The notes under the pieces are model-generated. The model had not been told where the DNA came from, ran no database searches, and saw nothing but the letters and a program-made list of their open reading frames with translations. A stretch of 64,000 bases of DNA from Streptomyces sp. ITFR-21. Lineage in GTDB: Bacteria; Actinomycetota; Actinomycetes; Streptomycetales; Streptomycetaceae. Position 1 is the stretch's first letter. Each line of letters opens with the position of its first letter. The stretch is taken from positions 5,430,001 to 5,494,000 of the forward strand of contig NZ_CP134605.1 in NCBI RefSeq assembly GCF_031844685.1. Reading direction: 5' to 3'. Made by a program: the position numbers and the translations under genes. This document shows, piece by piece, positions 11,507 through 20,409 of this stretch.

Positions 11507-11532
11507 GGAACCTTCTGGTCCCCGCCTACGTT
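11507..11532 (+). promoter_or_regulatory. Putative ECF-sigma promoter for osaB
   Basis: GGAAC at 11507-11511, an 18-bp spacer and GTT at 11530-11532 resemble SigR/ECF promoters (GGAAT-N18-GTT) with one change. It lies about 150 bp before the osaB start in a 318-bp gap after osaA. Weak, by-eye evidence. Confidence 0.35.
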
Positions 11533-11678
11533 TTCGGTGTGTGTTGAGTGACCTGGCGGTGACAGGGTGTGGCGAACGACGGGGTGCGGCTACCATGACC
11601 GGCACAAGGACGGGCGGCATGACGGAGCTGTCCCCGGGGGCGGCGACCGGCACAGGACCGGGGCGAGGAGGGCGGGCC

Positions 11679-12371
11679 ATGGTGCAGAAGGCCAAGATCC
11701 TCCTGGTCGATGACCGGCCGGAGAATCTGCTGGCGCTGGAGGCCATTCTCTCGGCGCTCGATCAGACCCTGGTGCGGGCATCGTCAGGGGAGGAAGCGCT
11801 CAAAGCGCTGCTGACCGACGACTTCGCGGTGATCCTGCTCGATGTCCAGATGCCGGGCATGGACGGATTCGAGACCGCGGCGCACATCAAGCGGCGGGAG
11901 CGGACCCGGGACATCCCGATCATCTTCCTGACCGCGATCAACCACGGGCCGCACCACACCTTCCGCGGCTACGCGGCCGGCGCGGTCGACTACATCTCCA
12001 AGCCGTTCGACCCGTGGGTGCTGCGGGCCAAGGTGTCGGTCTTCGTGGACCTCTACATGAAGAACTGCCAGCTGCGCGAGCAGGCGGCGCTGCTGCGGCT
12101 CCAGTTGGAGCAGGGCCTGCCGGTCGGCGCCGGGATCAACGGCGGCAAGGGCAAGGAGTCGGTGGGCATCATCGCCGAACTGTCCGCCCGGTTGGCCGCG
12201 GTCGAGGAGCAGGCCGAAGCGCTCGCCAAGCAGCTCAACGAGTCCGGCGACGGCGCCGCCGTGGCCACCGCCGCGCACCTGGAGCGCAAGCTCACCGGAC
12301 TGCGGCGGGCCCTGGACGCGTTGGAGCCCGGCACCGGGGGCGGCGTCATCAGGCAGCAGAACTCCGACTAG
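11679..12371 (+). CDS. osaB: OsaB-like response regulator
   Basis: A 230-aa protein with an N-terminal receiver domain (about residues 4-125; ILLVDDRPENL, phospho-acceptor Asp 55 in LLDVQMPGMDG, SKPF switch region). The tail is charged and coiled-coil-like, with heptads such as ELSARLAAVEEQAEALAKQL, and there is no DNA-binding domain. In S. coelicolor OsaB partners OsaA in osmoadaptation, and its loss affects aerial growth and antibiotic output; the partnership here is inferred from synteny. The ATG at 11679 follows GAGGAGGG at a good distance. An in-frame ATG at 11595 would add 28 Gly/Thr-rich residues but lacks a Shine-Dalgarno sequence. The 318-bp gap suggests osaB has its own promoter. 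Confidence 0.88.
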   Translation: MVQKAKILLVDDRPENLLALEAILSALDQTLVRASSGEEALKALLTDDFAVILLDVQMPGMDGFETAAHIKRRERTRDIPIIFLTAINHGPHHTFRGYAAGAVDYISKPFDPWVLRAKVSVFVDLYMKNCQLREQAALLRLQLEQGLPVGAGINGGKGKESVGIIAELSARLAAVEEQAEALAKQLNESGDGAAVATAAHLERKLTGLRRALDALEPGTGGGVIRQQNSD

Positions 12372-12767
12372 GGTCCGTCGTCGACCGACGAGAGCGCGGC
12401 ACGGCAGACGTGCGGGTGCGGGTCCCGCGGCGCCGCGGCGATCCGAACGACGGACCCCGGGGTGCGATCCGGTGTCCGGCGCCGCCGGCGACGGACCCGC
12501 CTGGCGCCTGCCCGTGGACCGGCGGCCGTTCACCGGCCGCCACGACGGGTGCGCGGCGGCCGGGCCGCGTCACCGGCGGTCGGGGCCCGCGGTCGGGGCT
12601 CCGGGCCGGGGAGCCGGTGGTCGGCGGGCCGGACGGTGAACGGCGGGAATACCGCTGCCGGGCGGCTGGTGACGTGGCGTCAATCATCTCATCGGCGCGA
12701 CCCGACACGAACGGGCGTATCCGGCGGCGGGCATGCCCCCCGGCCGAAGGGCGGTAACCTCGCCTCC
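12372..12767. other. osaB-ftsK intergenic region, no gene seen
   Basis: About 396 bp without a convincing coding frame. GGGTCCGTCG (12371-12380) and CGACGGACCC (12448-12457) form a distant inverted repeat just after the osaB stop, possibly part of a terminator. A -10-like TAACCT at 12755-12760 lies seven bases before the ftsK ATG, which suggests a leaderless ftsK transcript. Confidence 0.5.
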
Positions 12768-15530
12768 ATGGCCTCCCGTACGTCCGGCACCGCCAAGAAA
12801 GCCCCGGCGAAGCCAGCGGCGAAGAAGCCCGCGGCCAAGAGACCCGCGGGAAAGAGCGCTCCCGCCAAGAAGGCGGCGGCGGCCAGAACCGCGCCCAGAC
12901 CCGCGCCGAAACCCGCCCCTTCACCGACCAACGGCCTCTACCGCATGGTGCGCGCGGTCTGGCTCGGCTTCGCCCACGGCGTCGGCGCGGTCTTCCGCGG
13001 CATAGGGCGCGGCGCCCGCGGCCTGGACCCGGCGCACCGCAAGGACGGCCTGGCGCTGCTGCTGCTGGGCCTGACTCTGGTGGTCGCCGCCGGCACCTGG
13101 TCCGACCTGGACGGCCCGGTCGGCGACCTGGTGACGATGCTGATCACCGGCGCCTTCGGCCGGCTCGACCTGCTGGTGCCCCTTCTGCTCGGCGCGGTCG
13201 CCGTCCGGCTGATGCGCCACCCCGAGCGGTCCGAGGCCAACGGCCGGATCGTGATCGGCCTGTCCGCGCTCGTCATCGGCCTGCTCGGCCTGATCCACAT
13301 CGCCTGCGGCTCCCCGGGCCGCAGCGAAGGCGCCCAGGCCATGCGGGACGCCGGCGGACTGATCGGCTGGGCCGCAGCCGCCCCCTTCCTCCACACCGTC
13401 GGCGCCGCCCTGGCCGTACCGCTGCTGCTGCTCTTCACCGTCTTCGGCCTGCTGGTGGTCACCGCGACCCCGGTCAACGCCATCCCGCAGCGGCTGCGGT
13501 ACGCGGGCACCAAGCTCGGCCTGTACGCGCCGGCGCCGGACCCCGAGGCCGTACCACTGGAGGACCTCTTCGGCGAGGGCGGGCAGTCCGGCACGCCCGA
13601 GGACGAGTCACCGGTACGGCGGCTGCCGCTGCGCTTCAGCAGGACGCCGGTCGACCCGGACGCGGACCCGTACGACGTGGACCGCGACGGCGCGCTGGAG
13701 GGCGCCGCCGAGCCCAGGCCGCGGCGCAGGCCCAGGCGGCGCGCCGGGCCGGGGGACGGCCCCGACGCCGTCGACGTGGCCGCCGCCGCCGCTGCCGCGC
13801 TGGACGGCGCACTGCTGCACGGCGTCCAGCCCTCGCCCCTGGTCGCCGACCTCACCGGCCGGGTCAGGAAGCAGGTGCCGGCCGCCCGCGCGGAGGAGGG
13901 CGAGGACGGCGACGAGACCGGGGACGCCGGGTACCCCGGGTACGCGGCGGCGTCCGCGGCCGGCGGCGCCGTCCCCGACCTGACCAAGCACATGGACGAC
14001 CCGGGCGCGGGCGTGCCGCTGCCGCCCCGCGCCGAGCAGCTCCAGCTCGCCGGCGACATCACCTATGCCCTGCCCTCCCTCGACCTGCTGGAACGCGGCG
14101 GCCCCGGCCGTACCCGCAGCGCCGCCAACGACGTGGTGGTGGCCTCGCTCACAAAGGTCTTCAAGGAGTTCAAGGTCGACGCGACGGTCACCGGCTTCAC
14201 CCGCGGCCCGACGGTCACCCGCTACGAGGTCGCGCTGGGCGCCGCGGTCAAGGTCGAGCGGATCACCGCGCTCGCCAAGAACATCGCCTACTCCGTCGCC
14301 AGCCCCGACGTACGGATCATCAGCCCGATCCCCGGCAAGTCCGCGGTCGGCATCGAGATCCCCAACAGCGACCGCGAGATGGTCAACCTGGGCGACGTCC
14401 TGCGCTCCGCCGAGGCGGCCGGCGAGGTGCACCCGATGACGGTGGCGCTCGGCAAGGACGTCGAGGGCGGCTATGTGATGGCCAACCTCGCGAAGATGCC
14501 GCACGTCCTGGTCGCCGGCGCCACCGGCTCCGGCAAGTCCTCCTGCATCAACTGCCTGATCACCTCGGTCATGGCCCGCGCCACCCCCGACGAGGTCCGG
14601 ATGGTCCTGGTCGACCCCAAGCGCGTCGAGCTGACCGCGTACGAGGGCATCCCGCACCTGATCACCCCGATCATCACCAATCCAAAGCGGGCCGCCGAGG
14701 CGCTGCAGTGGGTGGTGCGCGAGATGGACCTGCGCTACGACGACCTCGCCGCGTACGGCTTCCGGCACATCGACGACTTCAACGCCGCGGTGCGCTCGGG
14801 GAAGGCCAGGACCCCCGAGGGCAGCGAGCGCGAGCTGACGCCGTATCCGTACCTGCTGGTGATCGTGGACGAGCTGGCCGACCTGATGATGGTCGCGCCG
14901 CGCGACGTGGAGGACTCCATCGTCCGGATCACCCAGCTGGCCCGCGCGGCCGGAATCCACCTGGTGCTCGCCACCCAGCGGCCCAGCGTCGATGTCGTCA
15001 CCGGTCTGATCAAGGCCAACGTGCCCTCCCGGCTGGCCTTCGCCACCTCCTCGCTCGCCGACAGCCGGGTCATCCTGGACCAGCCGGGGGCCGAAAAGCT
15101 CATCGGAAAGGGTGACGGACTGTTCCTGCCGATGGGCGCGAACAAGCCGATCCGCATGCAGGGCGCCTTCGTCACCGAGGAGGAGGTCGCCAAGGTCGTG
15201 GACCACTGCAAGGCGCAGCTCACGCCGCGCTACCGCAGCGACGTCACGGTCGGCAGCGCCCCCAAGAAGGAGGTCGACGAGGAGATCGGCGACGATCTGG
15301 ACCTGCTCTGCCAGGCCGCGGAGCTGGTGGTCTCCACCCAGTTCGGCTCCACCTCGATGCTCCAGCGCAAGCTGCGGGTCGGCTTCGCCAAGGCCGGCCG
15401 GCTGATGGACCTGATGGAGTCGCGCGGCATTGTCGGCCCCAGCGAGGGGTCCAAGGCGCGCGATGTCATGGTGACGGCCGACGAGCTGGACGGCGTACTC
15501 GCGGTGATCCGTGGCGGAGGAGTGTCGTAG
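12768..15530 (+). CDS. ftsK: FtsK/SpoIIIE family DNA translocase
   Basis: A 920-aa membrane-anchored dsDNA pump that moves chromosomes through closing septa, in Streptomyces mainly at sporulation. A Lys/Ala/Pro-rich tail (1-45) precedes a hydrophobic block with about four membrane spans (about 95-260) and a long acidic Pro/Arg linker. The motor follows, with Walker A GATGSGKS near residue 583 and Walker B LLVIVDELADLMM near 697. The C-terminal gamma winged helix (about 845-915) carries QFGSTSMLQRKLRVGFAKAG, the part that reads polar chromosomal motifs. The ATG at 12768 has no clear ribosome binding site and sits seven bases after a -10-like hexamer, consistent with leaderless expression. Confidence 0.95.
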   Translation: MASRTSGTAKKAPAKPAAKKPAAKRPAGKSAPAKKAAAARTAPRPAPKPAPSPTNGLYRMVRAVWLGFAHGVGAVFRGIGRGARGLDPAHRKDGLALLLLGLTLVVAAGTWSDLDGPVGDLVTMLITGAFGRLDLLVPLLLGAVAVRLMRHPERSEANGRIVIGLSALVIGLLGLIHIACGSPGRSEGAQAMRDAGGLIGWAAAAPFLHTVGAALAVPLLLLFTVFGLLVVTATPVNAIPQRLRYAGTKLGLYAPAPDPEAVPLEDLFGEGGQSGTPEDESPVRRLPLRFSRTPVDPDADPYDVDRDGALEGAAEPRPRRRPRRRAGPGDGPDAVDVAAAAAAALDGALLHGVQPSPLVADLTGRVRKQVPAARAEEGEDGDETGDAGYPGYAAASAAGGAVPDLTKHMDDPGAGVPLPPRAEQLQLAGDITYALPSLDLLERGGPGRTRSAANDVVVASLTKVFKEFKVDATVTGFTRGPTVTRYEVALGAAVKVERITALAKNIAYSVASPDVRIISPIPGKSAVGIEIPNSDREMVNLGDVLRSAEAAGEVHPMTVALGKDVEGGYVMANLAKMPHVLVAGATGSGKSSCINCLITSVMARATPDEVRMVLVDPKRVELTAYEGIPHLITPIITNPKRAAEALQWVVREMDLRYDDLAAYGFRHIDDFNAAVRSGKARTPEGSERELTPYPYLLVIVDELADLMMVAPRDVEDSIVRITQLARAAGIHLVLATQRPSVDVVTGLIKANVPSRLAFATSSLADSRVILDQPGAEKLIGKGDGLFLPMGANKPIRMQGAFVTEEEVAKVVDHCKAQLTPRYRSDVTVGSAPKKEVDEEIGDDLDLLCQAAELVVSTQFGSTSMLQRKLRVGFAKAGRLMDLMESRGIVGPSEGSKARDVMVTADELDGVLAVIRGGGVS

Positions 15531-15698
15531 GACTGTCCCGGGCGTCCCCCGGGCGCATGGCGAACGCCGCCGGGACGTGTGCCCCGGCAGGAGTCGGGGC
15601 ACGTTCCCGGGTAACCGTTCCTCCGCCCCACACGTCCAGTTCTCACGGGTGAAGCGGCCCGCCGCAGCCCGAGTGGCGGACACATACCGGCCGTCCGG

Positions 15699-15729
15699 TT
15701 GCCCCCGTGTTTCGAACCACCCCTAGACT
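15699..15729 (+). promoter_or_regulatory. Putative promoter of the RodZ-like gene
   Basis: TTGCCC at 15699-15704 and TAGACT at 15724-15729 are spaced 19 bp, about 40 bp before the GTG start at 15770. The -10 is good and the -35 moderate. Confidence 0.4.
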
Positions 15730-15769
15730 GAACTTCCAGCAGGTGGCTGCACGCTCGAAAGGCGCTCTC

Positions 15770-16576
15770 GTGTCCATCGGCAACTCGCCCCCCGACGACC
15801 GGCCCTCGGTCGGCCGTGCCCTCGCCCAGGCCCGTATCGCCGCGGGCCTGTCCGTCGACGCGGTGAGCACCACCACGCGGGTCCGCGTCCCGATCCTGCA
15901 GGCGATCGAACAGGACGACTTCTCCCGCTGCGGCGGTGACGTGTACGCGCGCGGCCACATCCGCACCCTCGCCCGCGCCGTGGGGATCGACCCCGAACCG
16001 CTCGTCGAGCAGTACGCGGCCGAGCACTCCGCCGAGACCGCCCCCGCCCCCGTGGCGCCGCTGTACGAGGCCGAGCGGATCCGCTCCGAACCGCGCCGCC
16101 CCAACTGGACCGCCGCCATGGTCGCCGCGATCGTCGCGGTGGTGGGCTTCGTCGGCTACACGGTGGTGTCCGGCGACGGCGGCGACGGCGACACCTCCGC
16201 CACCTCGCCCACCGCCTCCCCGAGCTCCACCGGCCCCTCCGGCCGGTCACCGCAGGCCAACGGCGTACCGAAGCCCCCGGTGCCGTCCGGCAGCGCCATC
16301 GCGGCGGCCCCGCCCGGCAAGGTCACCGTCAAGGCCAGCGCCGAGGGCGGCACCAGCTGGATCCAGGCCACCGACGGGAACGGCAAGCAGCTGTTCCAGA
16401 ACTCGCTGAAGAAGGGCGAGTCGGTGACCTGGACCGACGACAGGAAGATCAAGCTGGTGGTGGGCAACGCCGGCGCCGTCCAGCTGTTCGTCAACGGCAA
16501 GGACATCGGCCTGGCCGGCTCCAAAGGACAGGTCGCCCACCTCACCTACACCCCGGGCGACCCCACCCAGGGCTGA
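15770..16576 (+). CDS. RodZ-like membrane HTH protein (HTH_25 / DUF4115)
   Basis: A 268-aa bitopic protein. Residues 12-75 form a Cro/C1-type helix-turn-helix of the RodZ kind (VGRALAQARIAAGLSVDAVS...TRVRVPILQAIEQDDF). One membrane span is at about 116-133 (MVAAIVAVVGFVGYTVV). A Ser/Thr/Pro-rich linker leads to an extracytoplasmic DUF4115 domain (about 180-265). RodZ links MreB to the cell wall machinery in rods; in Streptomyces the role of this FtsK-adjacent protein is not settled. The GTG at 15770 is used with a weak GAAAGG upstream; the frame is open 21 codons further upstream. Confidence 0.8.
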   Translation: MSIGNSPPDDRPSVGRALAQARIAAGLSVDAVSTTTRVRVPILQAIEQDDFSRCGGDVYARGHIRTLARAVGIDPEPLVEQYAAEHSAETAPAPVAPLYEAERIRSEPRRPNWTAAMVAAIVAVVGFVGYTVVSGDGGDGDTSATSPTASPSSTGPSGRSPQANGVPKPPVPSGSAIAAAPPGKVTVKASAEGGTSWIQATDGNGKQLFQNSLKKGESVTWTDDRKIKLVVGNAGAVQLFVNGKDIGLAGSKGQVAHLTYTPGDPTQG

Positions 16577-16643
16577 TGTGTGCGCGGCGGTGTTCGAACC
16601 GCCGCGTACAGGTGGCCGTACCCCCTGCGGGTAGTCTGGGCTC

Positions 16644-18233
16644 ATGCCCGAACCCCGTACCGTCGCTCTTGTCACGCTCGGCTGCGCCCGCAATGAGGTG
16701 GACTCCGAGGAACTCGCCGGCCGGCTCGCGGCGGACGGCTGGCGGCTGGTGGACGACGCGTCCGACGCCGACGTGGCGGTGGTGAACACCTGCGGCTTCG
16801 TGGAAGCGGCCAAGAAGGACTCGGTGGACGCCCTGCTGGAGGCCAACGACCTCAAGGGGCAGGGCCGCACACAGGCCGTGGTGGCGGTGGGCTGCATGGC
16901 CGAGCGGTACGGCAAGGAGCTGGCGGACGCCCTCCCCGAAGCCGACGGAGTGCTCGGCTTCGACGACTACGAGGACATCTCCGACCGGCTGCGGACGATC
17001 CTGGCCGGCGGCGTCCACGCGTCGCACACCCCGCGCGACCGGCGCAAGCTGCTGCCGGTCAGCCCGGCGGAGCGGCAGCAGGCGCGCGTGGCGCTGCCGG
17101 GGCACGGACAGGGGGCGGCGGAGGACCGGGCCGCTGTTCCCGACGGGGCGGCGGCCTCGGACGACCCGGCCGCTCCCGGCGGATCGGCCGCCCCGCAGGG
17201 CCCGGCCGCCGATCTCCGCGACCTGCCGGCGGGCGTCGCCCCCGCGTCGGGGCCGCGGGCCCCGCTGCGGCGCCGGCTGGACTCCGGCCCGGTCGCCTCC
17301 GTGAAGCTCGCCTCCGGTTGCGACCGCCGGTGCAGCTTCTGCGCGATCCCGTCCTTCCGCGGCTCCTTCATCTCGCGCCGCCCCTCCGACGTCGTCGGCG
17401 AGATCCGCTGGCTCGCCGGGCAGGGCGTCAAGGAGGTGATGCTGGTCAGCGAGAACAACACCTCCTACGGCAAGGACCTCGGCGACATCCGATTGCTGGA
17501 GACCCTGCTGCCCGAGCTCGCCGCGGTGGACGGCATCGAACGCATCCGGGTCAGCTACCTCCAGCCCGCCGAGATGCGTCCCGGCCTGATCGAGGTGCTC
17601 ACCGCCACGCCGGGCGTGGTCCCGTACTTCGACCTGTCCTTCCAGCACTCGGCCCCCGCCGTCCTGCGCGCCATGCGCCGCTTCGGCGACACCGACCGCT
17701 TCCTGGATCTGCTGCACACCATCCGGGCCAAGGCGCCCGAGGCGGGCGTCCGGTCCAACTTCATCGTCGGCTTCCCCGGCGAGACCGAGGACGACCTGGC
17801 GGAGCTGGAACGCTTCCTCGGCTCGGCCCGGCTGGACGCCATCGGGGTGTTCGGCTACTCCGACGAGGAAGGCACCGAGGCGGCCACGTACGACCGCAAG
17901 CTCGACGAGGACGTGGTGGCGGCCCGGCTGGCCCGGGTCTCCCGGCTCGCCGAGGAACTGACCGCGCAGCGCGCCGAGGAACGGCTGGGCTCCACGGTGC
18001 GGGTGCTGGTCGAGGCAGTGGACGAGGAGACCGGCGAGGTCACCGGGCGGGCCGACCACCAGGCGCCGGAGACCGACGGCCAGGTCGTCCTGACCCCGGC
18101 CGGAAGCCGGTGGGAGCCTGCCGTCGGGACGTTCGTCACCGCGAAGGTGACCGGTACGGAGGGCGTCGACCTGATCGCCGAGCCGCTGGGTGTGCAGGAG
18201 ACCTGTCACGGGGACGACGAGGTGGGCAGATGA
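16644..18233 (+). CDS. rimO: Ribosomal protein S12 methylthiotransferase RimO
   Basis: A 529-aa radical-SAM enzyme that adds a methylthio group to the conserved aspartate of ribosomal protein S12. The UPF0004 domain carries the auxiliary-cluster cysteines C14 (TLGCARNEVD), C50 (NTCGFVEAA) and C84 (VGCMAERYG). The SAM-cluster motif is C226xxxC230xxC233 in GCDRRCSFCAIPSF, and a C-terminal TRAM domain follows. About 70 Ala/Pro/Gly-rich residues (about 150-212) are inserted between the two catalytic domains, making it longer than typical RimO. TAGTCT at 16632-16637 lies six bases before the ATG and there is no Shine-Dalgarno, so a leaderless mRNA is likely. Its stop overlaps the pgsA start by four bases (ATGA). 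Confidence 0.95.
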   Translation: MPEPRTVALVTLGCARNEVDSEELAGRLAADGWRLVDDASDADVAVVNTCGFVEAAKKDSVDALLEANDLKGQGRTQAVVAVGCMAERYGKELADALPEADGVLGFDDYEDISDRLRTILAGGVHASHTPRDRRKLLPVSPAERQQARVALPGHGQGAAEDRAAVPDGAAASDDPAAPGGSAAPQGPAADLRDLPAGVAPASGPRAPLRRRLDSGPVASVKLASGCDRRCSFCAIPSFRGSFISRRPSDVVGEIRWLAGQGVKEVMLVSENNTSYGKDLGDIRLLETLLPELAAVDGIERIRVSYLQPAEMRPGLIEVLTATPGVVPYFDLSFQHSAPAVLRAMRRFGDTDRFLDLLHTIRAKAPEAGVRSNFIVGFPGETEDDLAELERFLGSARLDAIGVFGYSDEEGTEAATYDRKLDEDVVAARLARVSRLAEELTAQRAEERLGSTVRVLVEAVDEETGEVTGRADHQAPETDGQVVLTPAGSRWEPAVGTFVTAKVTGTEGVDLIAEPLGVQETCHGDDEVGR

Positions 18234-19144
18234 GCGGAGCCTCCTCCACGCCCGCGTCCGCGTCCCCGTCCACACCGCCCCCAGGACCACCCTCGCGGCC
18301 TTCCGTGTCGCCTTCGCCGGCGCCCTCAGCCACGCCTTCGCCGGCACCGTCCGGCCCGTCCGCTCCGTCAAAGGCTTCGGCGGCTTCGGCGGCTTCGGCG
18401 GCTTCGACGACGGCGGCGGCGGTGTCGGTGTCGGCCGCCGAGTCCGTGCCGTCCCTGGCCGGGCCGATTCCGCCGGTCGGGCCGGTGACCGCGAACGGAT
18501 CCGTACGCCCGCCGGCGCCCACCGGGGCCTCGGCCGCCGCCGACCACCTCGGCGACCCGGCGGAGCCCAAGGCCCGGCTGATGAACGTCGCCAACCTGCT
18601 GACGATGATCAGACTGGTGCTGGTGCCGGGCTTCGTCCTGCTGCTGGTGCACGGCGACGGGCACGACCCGGCCTGGCGGTCCTTCGCCTGGGCGGCCTTC
18701 GCGATCGCCATGATCACCGACCTGTTCGACGGCGAAGTGGCCCGGCGCTACGGCCTGGTCACCGACTTCGGCAAGATCGCCGACCCGATCGCCGACAAGG
18801 CCATCATGGGCGCGGCGCTGGCCGGACTGTCCGCGCTGGGCGACCTGCCCTGGTGGGTGACGGTGGTGATCCTGGTCCGCGAGCTGGGCATCACGCTGAT
18901 GCGGTTCTGGGTGATCCGGCACGGCGTCATCCCGGCCAGCCGGGGCGGCAAGCTCAAGACGCTGGCGCAGGGGGTCGCGGTCGGCATGTACATCCTGGTG
19001 CTGACCGGGCCGCTGGCCACCATCCGGGCCTGGCTGATGGTCGTTGCGGTGATCCTCACGGTGGTGACCGGCCTGGACTACGTACGGCAGGCCGTCGTGC
19101 TGCGGCGGGCCGGACTGGCGGCCGAACGGGAGCGGCGCGCATGA
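18230..19144 (+). CDS. pgsA: CDP-diacylglycerol-glycerol-3-phosphate 3-phosphatidyltransferase PgsA
   Basis: A 304-aa integral membrane enzyme that makes phosphatidylglycerol phosphate, the committed step to PG and cardiolipin. The CDP-alcohol phosphatidyltransferase signature D-x2-DG-x2-AR-x8-G-x3-D-x3-D is complete (DLFDGEVAR ... GKIADPIADK), with membrane spans around it. The first 115 residues are an unusual Ser/Pro/Ala-rich extension containing a run of Ala-Ser repeats; the conserved enzyme begins near LMNVANLLTMIRLVL. The start at 18230 overlaps the rimO stop and the stop overlaps the cinA start, so the three genes are translationally coupled. A downstream start within the extension cannot be excluded. 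Confidence 0.92.
   Translation: MSGASSTPASASPSTPPPGPPSRPSVSPSPAPSATPSPAPSGPSAPSKASAASAASAASTTAAAVSVSAAESVPSLAGPIPPVGPVTANGSVRPPAPTGASAAADHLGDPAEPKARLMNVANLLTMIRLVLVPGFVLLLVHGDGHDPAWRSFAWAAFAIAMITDLFDGEVARRYGLVTDFGKIADPIADKAIMGAALAGLSALGDLPWWVTVVILVRELGITLMRFWVIRHGVIPASRGGKLKTLAQGVAVGMYILVLTGPLATIRAWLMVVAVILTVVTGLDYVRQAVVLRRAGLAAERERRA
18373..18408 (+). repeat. Four tandem 9-bp repeats in pgsA
   Basis: GGCTTCGGC occurs at 18373, 18382 and 18391, followed by GGCTTCGAC at 18400. In frame it encodes an Ala-Ser-Ala run in the N-terminal extension of PgsA. A 9-bp unit can expand or contract without shifting frame. Confidence 0.85.
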
Positions 19145-19728
19145 CGGCGGCCCGCGAGGTGCTGCGGCTGCTGGCGGAGCACGGCTGGACGCTGGCCGTC
19201 GCCGAATCCCTCACCGGCGGTCTGGTGGCCGCGGAACTGGCCGCGGTGCCCGGCGCCTCCCGCAGCTTCCGCGGCTCGGTGACGGCCTACGCGACCGCCC
19301 TCAAGCACGAGATCCTCGGAGTCGACGCCGCCCTGCTGGCCGCCCGCGGCGCCGTGGACGCCGAAGTGGCCCGGCAGATGGCCGCGGGCGTACGGGACCG
19401 GCTCGGCGCGGACTGGGGTATCTCCACGACCGGAGTCGCGGGCCCCGATCCGCAGGACGGCAAGCCGGTCGGCACGGTCTTCGTGGCGGTGGCGGGGCCG
19501 GTTCCGGCGGGCGGTGCCGGTGCGATGGCGGCGCCGGCTCCGGCGGGCTGGCCGGCGGCCGGTGCCGAGGGGGTGGAGAGCGCGGGGACTGTGGTGGCCG
19601 TGGAACTGAGCCTGACCGGTGACCGTACCGCGATCCGCGACGCCTCGGTGGCCGCGGTCCTGGAACTGCTCGCCGCGCGCTTGAGGAGGAGTACGGTTGC
19701 GCATCCGGGATTCGGCCAGAGTCTCTGA
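19141..19728 (+). CDS. cinA: CinA C-terminal domain protein (nicotinamide-nucleotide amidase family)
   Basis: A 195-aa stand-alone CinA C-terminal domain. The family (PncC-like) hydrolyses nicotinamide mononucleotide to nicotinic acid mononucleotide in pyridine-nucleotide recycling. Visible family motifs are VAESLTGGLVAAEL near the N-terminus, the central FRGSVTAYATALK segment and STTGVAGPDPQDGKPVGTV. About 30 Ala/Pro/Gly-rich residues (about 118-150) are inserted before the final strand and helix. The N-terminal MoaB-like domain of full CinA is absent, as in many actinomycetes. The start overlaps the pgsA stop (ATGA), so it belongs to the rimO-pgsA-cinA unit. NMN deamidase activity is inferred from family membership only. 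Confidence 0.85.
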   Translation: MTAAREVLRLLAEHGWTLAVAESLTGGLVAAELAAVPGASRSFRGSVTAYATALKHEILGVDAALLAARGAVDAEVARQMAAGVRDRLGADWGISTTGVAGPDPQDGKPVGTVFVAVAGPVPAGGAGAMAAPAPAGWPAAGAEGVESAGTVVAVELSLTGDRTAIRDASVAAVLELLAARLRRSTVAHPGFGQSL

Positions 19729-19895
19729 TAACGGTCCCGGTACGAGTCCGGGCGCGGAGGATAGGGAAGAGGTCGGGGGGAAGGGATGTTTACAGCCCTG
19801 AGTGAACACGTCTCGGCTCCCCGCACGGCCGGTGCCGGAGGCGGTACGGTGGGGCCAGGCAGATGCGGTTACGCGGTCCGAGGAGGGAGCCACCG

Positions 19896-20300
19896 ATGAT
19901 CCTGCTCCGTCGCCTGCTTGGTGACGTGCTGCGTCGGCAGCGCCAGCGCCAGGGCCGCACCCTGCGTGAGGTCTCCTCGTCCGCCCGGGTCTCGCTCGGC
20001 TATCTGTCCGAGGTCGAGCGGGGGCAGAAAGAGGCGTCCTCCGAACTGCTCTCGGCGATCTGCGAAGCCCTGGACGTGCCGATGTCCGAGGTCATGCGTG
20101 AGGTCAGCGACGATCTGTCACTCGCCGAGCTCTCGCAGTCCGCGGCCACCGAGACCACCGCCGCGCCGATGCGGCCCCTGCTGGGCGCGGTCACGTCTGT
20201 CACTTCCGTCACCTCCGTGGCCTCCTCCGGTCCGGACGAGCGGATCACCATCAAGGCCCCCAAGAAGCCCGCCGAAGCCGTCGACGTCGTCGCCGCCTAG
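19896..20300 (+). CDS. clgR: ClgR-type XRE transcriptional activator of Clp/Lon proteases
   Basis: A 134-aa DNA-binding protein. A Cro/C1 HTH occupies about residues 10-70 (LGDVLRRQRQRQGRTLREVS...VSLGYLSEVERGQKEASSE). A Ser/Thr/Val-rich stretch leads to a conserved tail ending VDVVAA. In Streptomyces, ClgR activates clpP1clpP2, clpC and lon and is itself degraded by ClpP through its last two alanines; both features fit this sequence. AGGAGGG lies about nine bases before the ATG at 19896. The 167-bp region upstream shows no obvious copy of the GTTCGC-N5-GCG ClgR motif. Confidence 0.9.
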   Translation: MILLRRLLGDVLRRQRQRQGRTLREVSSSARVSLGYLSEVERGQKEASSELLSAICEALDVPMSEVMREVSDDLSLAELSQSAATETTAAPMRPLLGAVTSVTSVTSVASSGPDERITIKAPKKPAEAVDVVAA

Positions 20301-20321
20301 GCCGGGGCTCCGGCCCCCTCC

Positions 20322-20359
20322 CCTGTTCCTCTCACACTTCCCTGTTCCTCTCACACTTC
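20322..20359 (+). repeat. Perfect 19-bp tandem duplication
   Basis: CCTGTTCCTCTCACACTTC occurs twice, back to back (20322-20340 and 20341-20359), between the clgR stop and the following hairpin. Confidence 0.95.
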
Positions 20360-20409
20360 GCGCGGCGGCCCGCCCGGGACATGTCCCCGGGACGGGCCGC
20401 CGCGCTTTG
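20360..20409 (+). terminator. clgR terminator
   Basis: GCGCGGCGGCCCG (20360-20372) pairs with CGGGCCGCCGCGC (20393-20405), with an inner CCCGGG/TCCCCGGG dyad and a short T-rich end. Confidence 0.85.

Noticed and set aside
12645..12671. GGGAAT with GTG 18 bases later upstream of ftsK, resembling a SigR promoter
   Set aside because: The -10 is GTG rather than GTT, and a better leaderless -10 lies next to the ftsK start.
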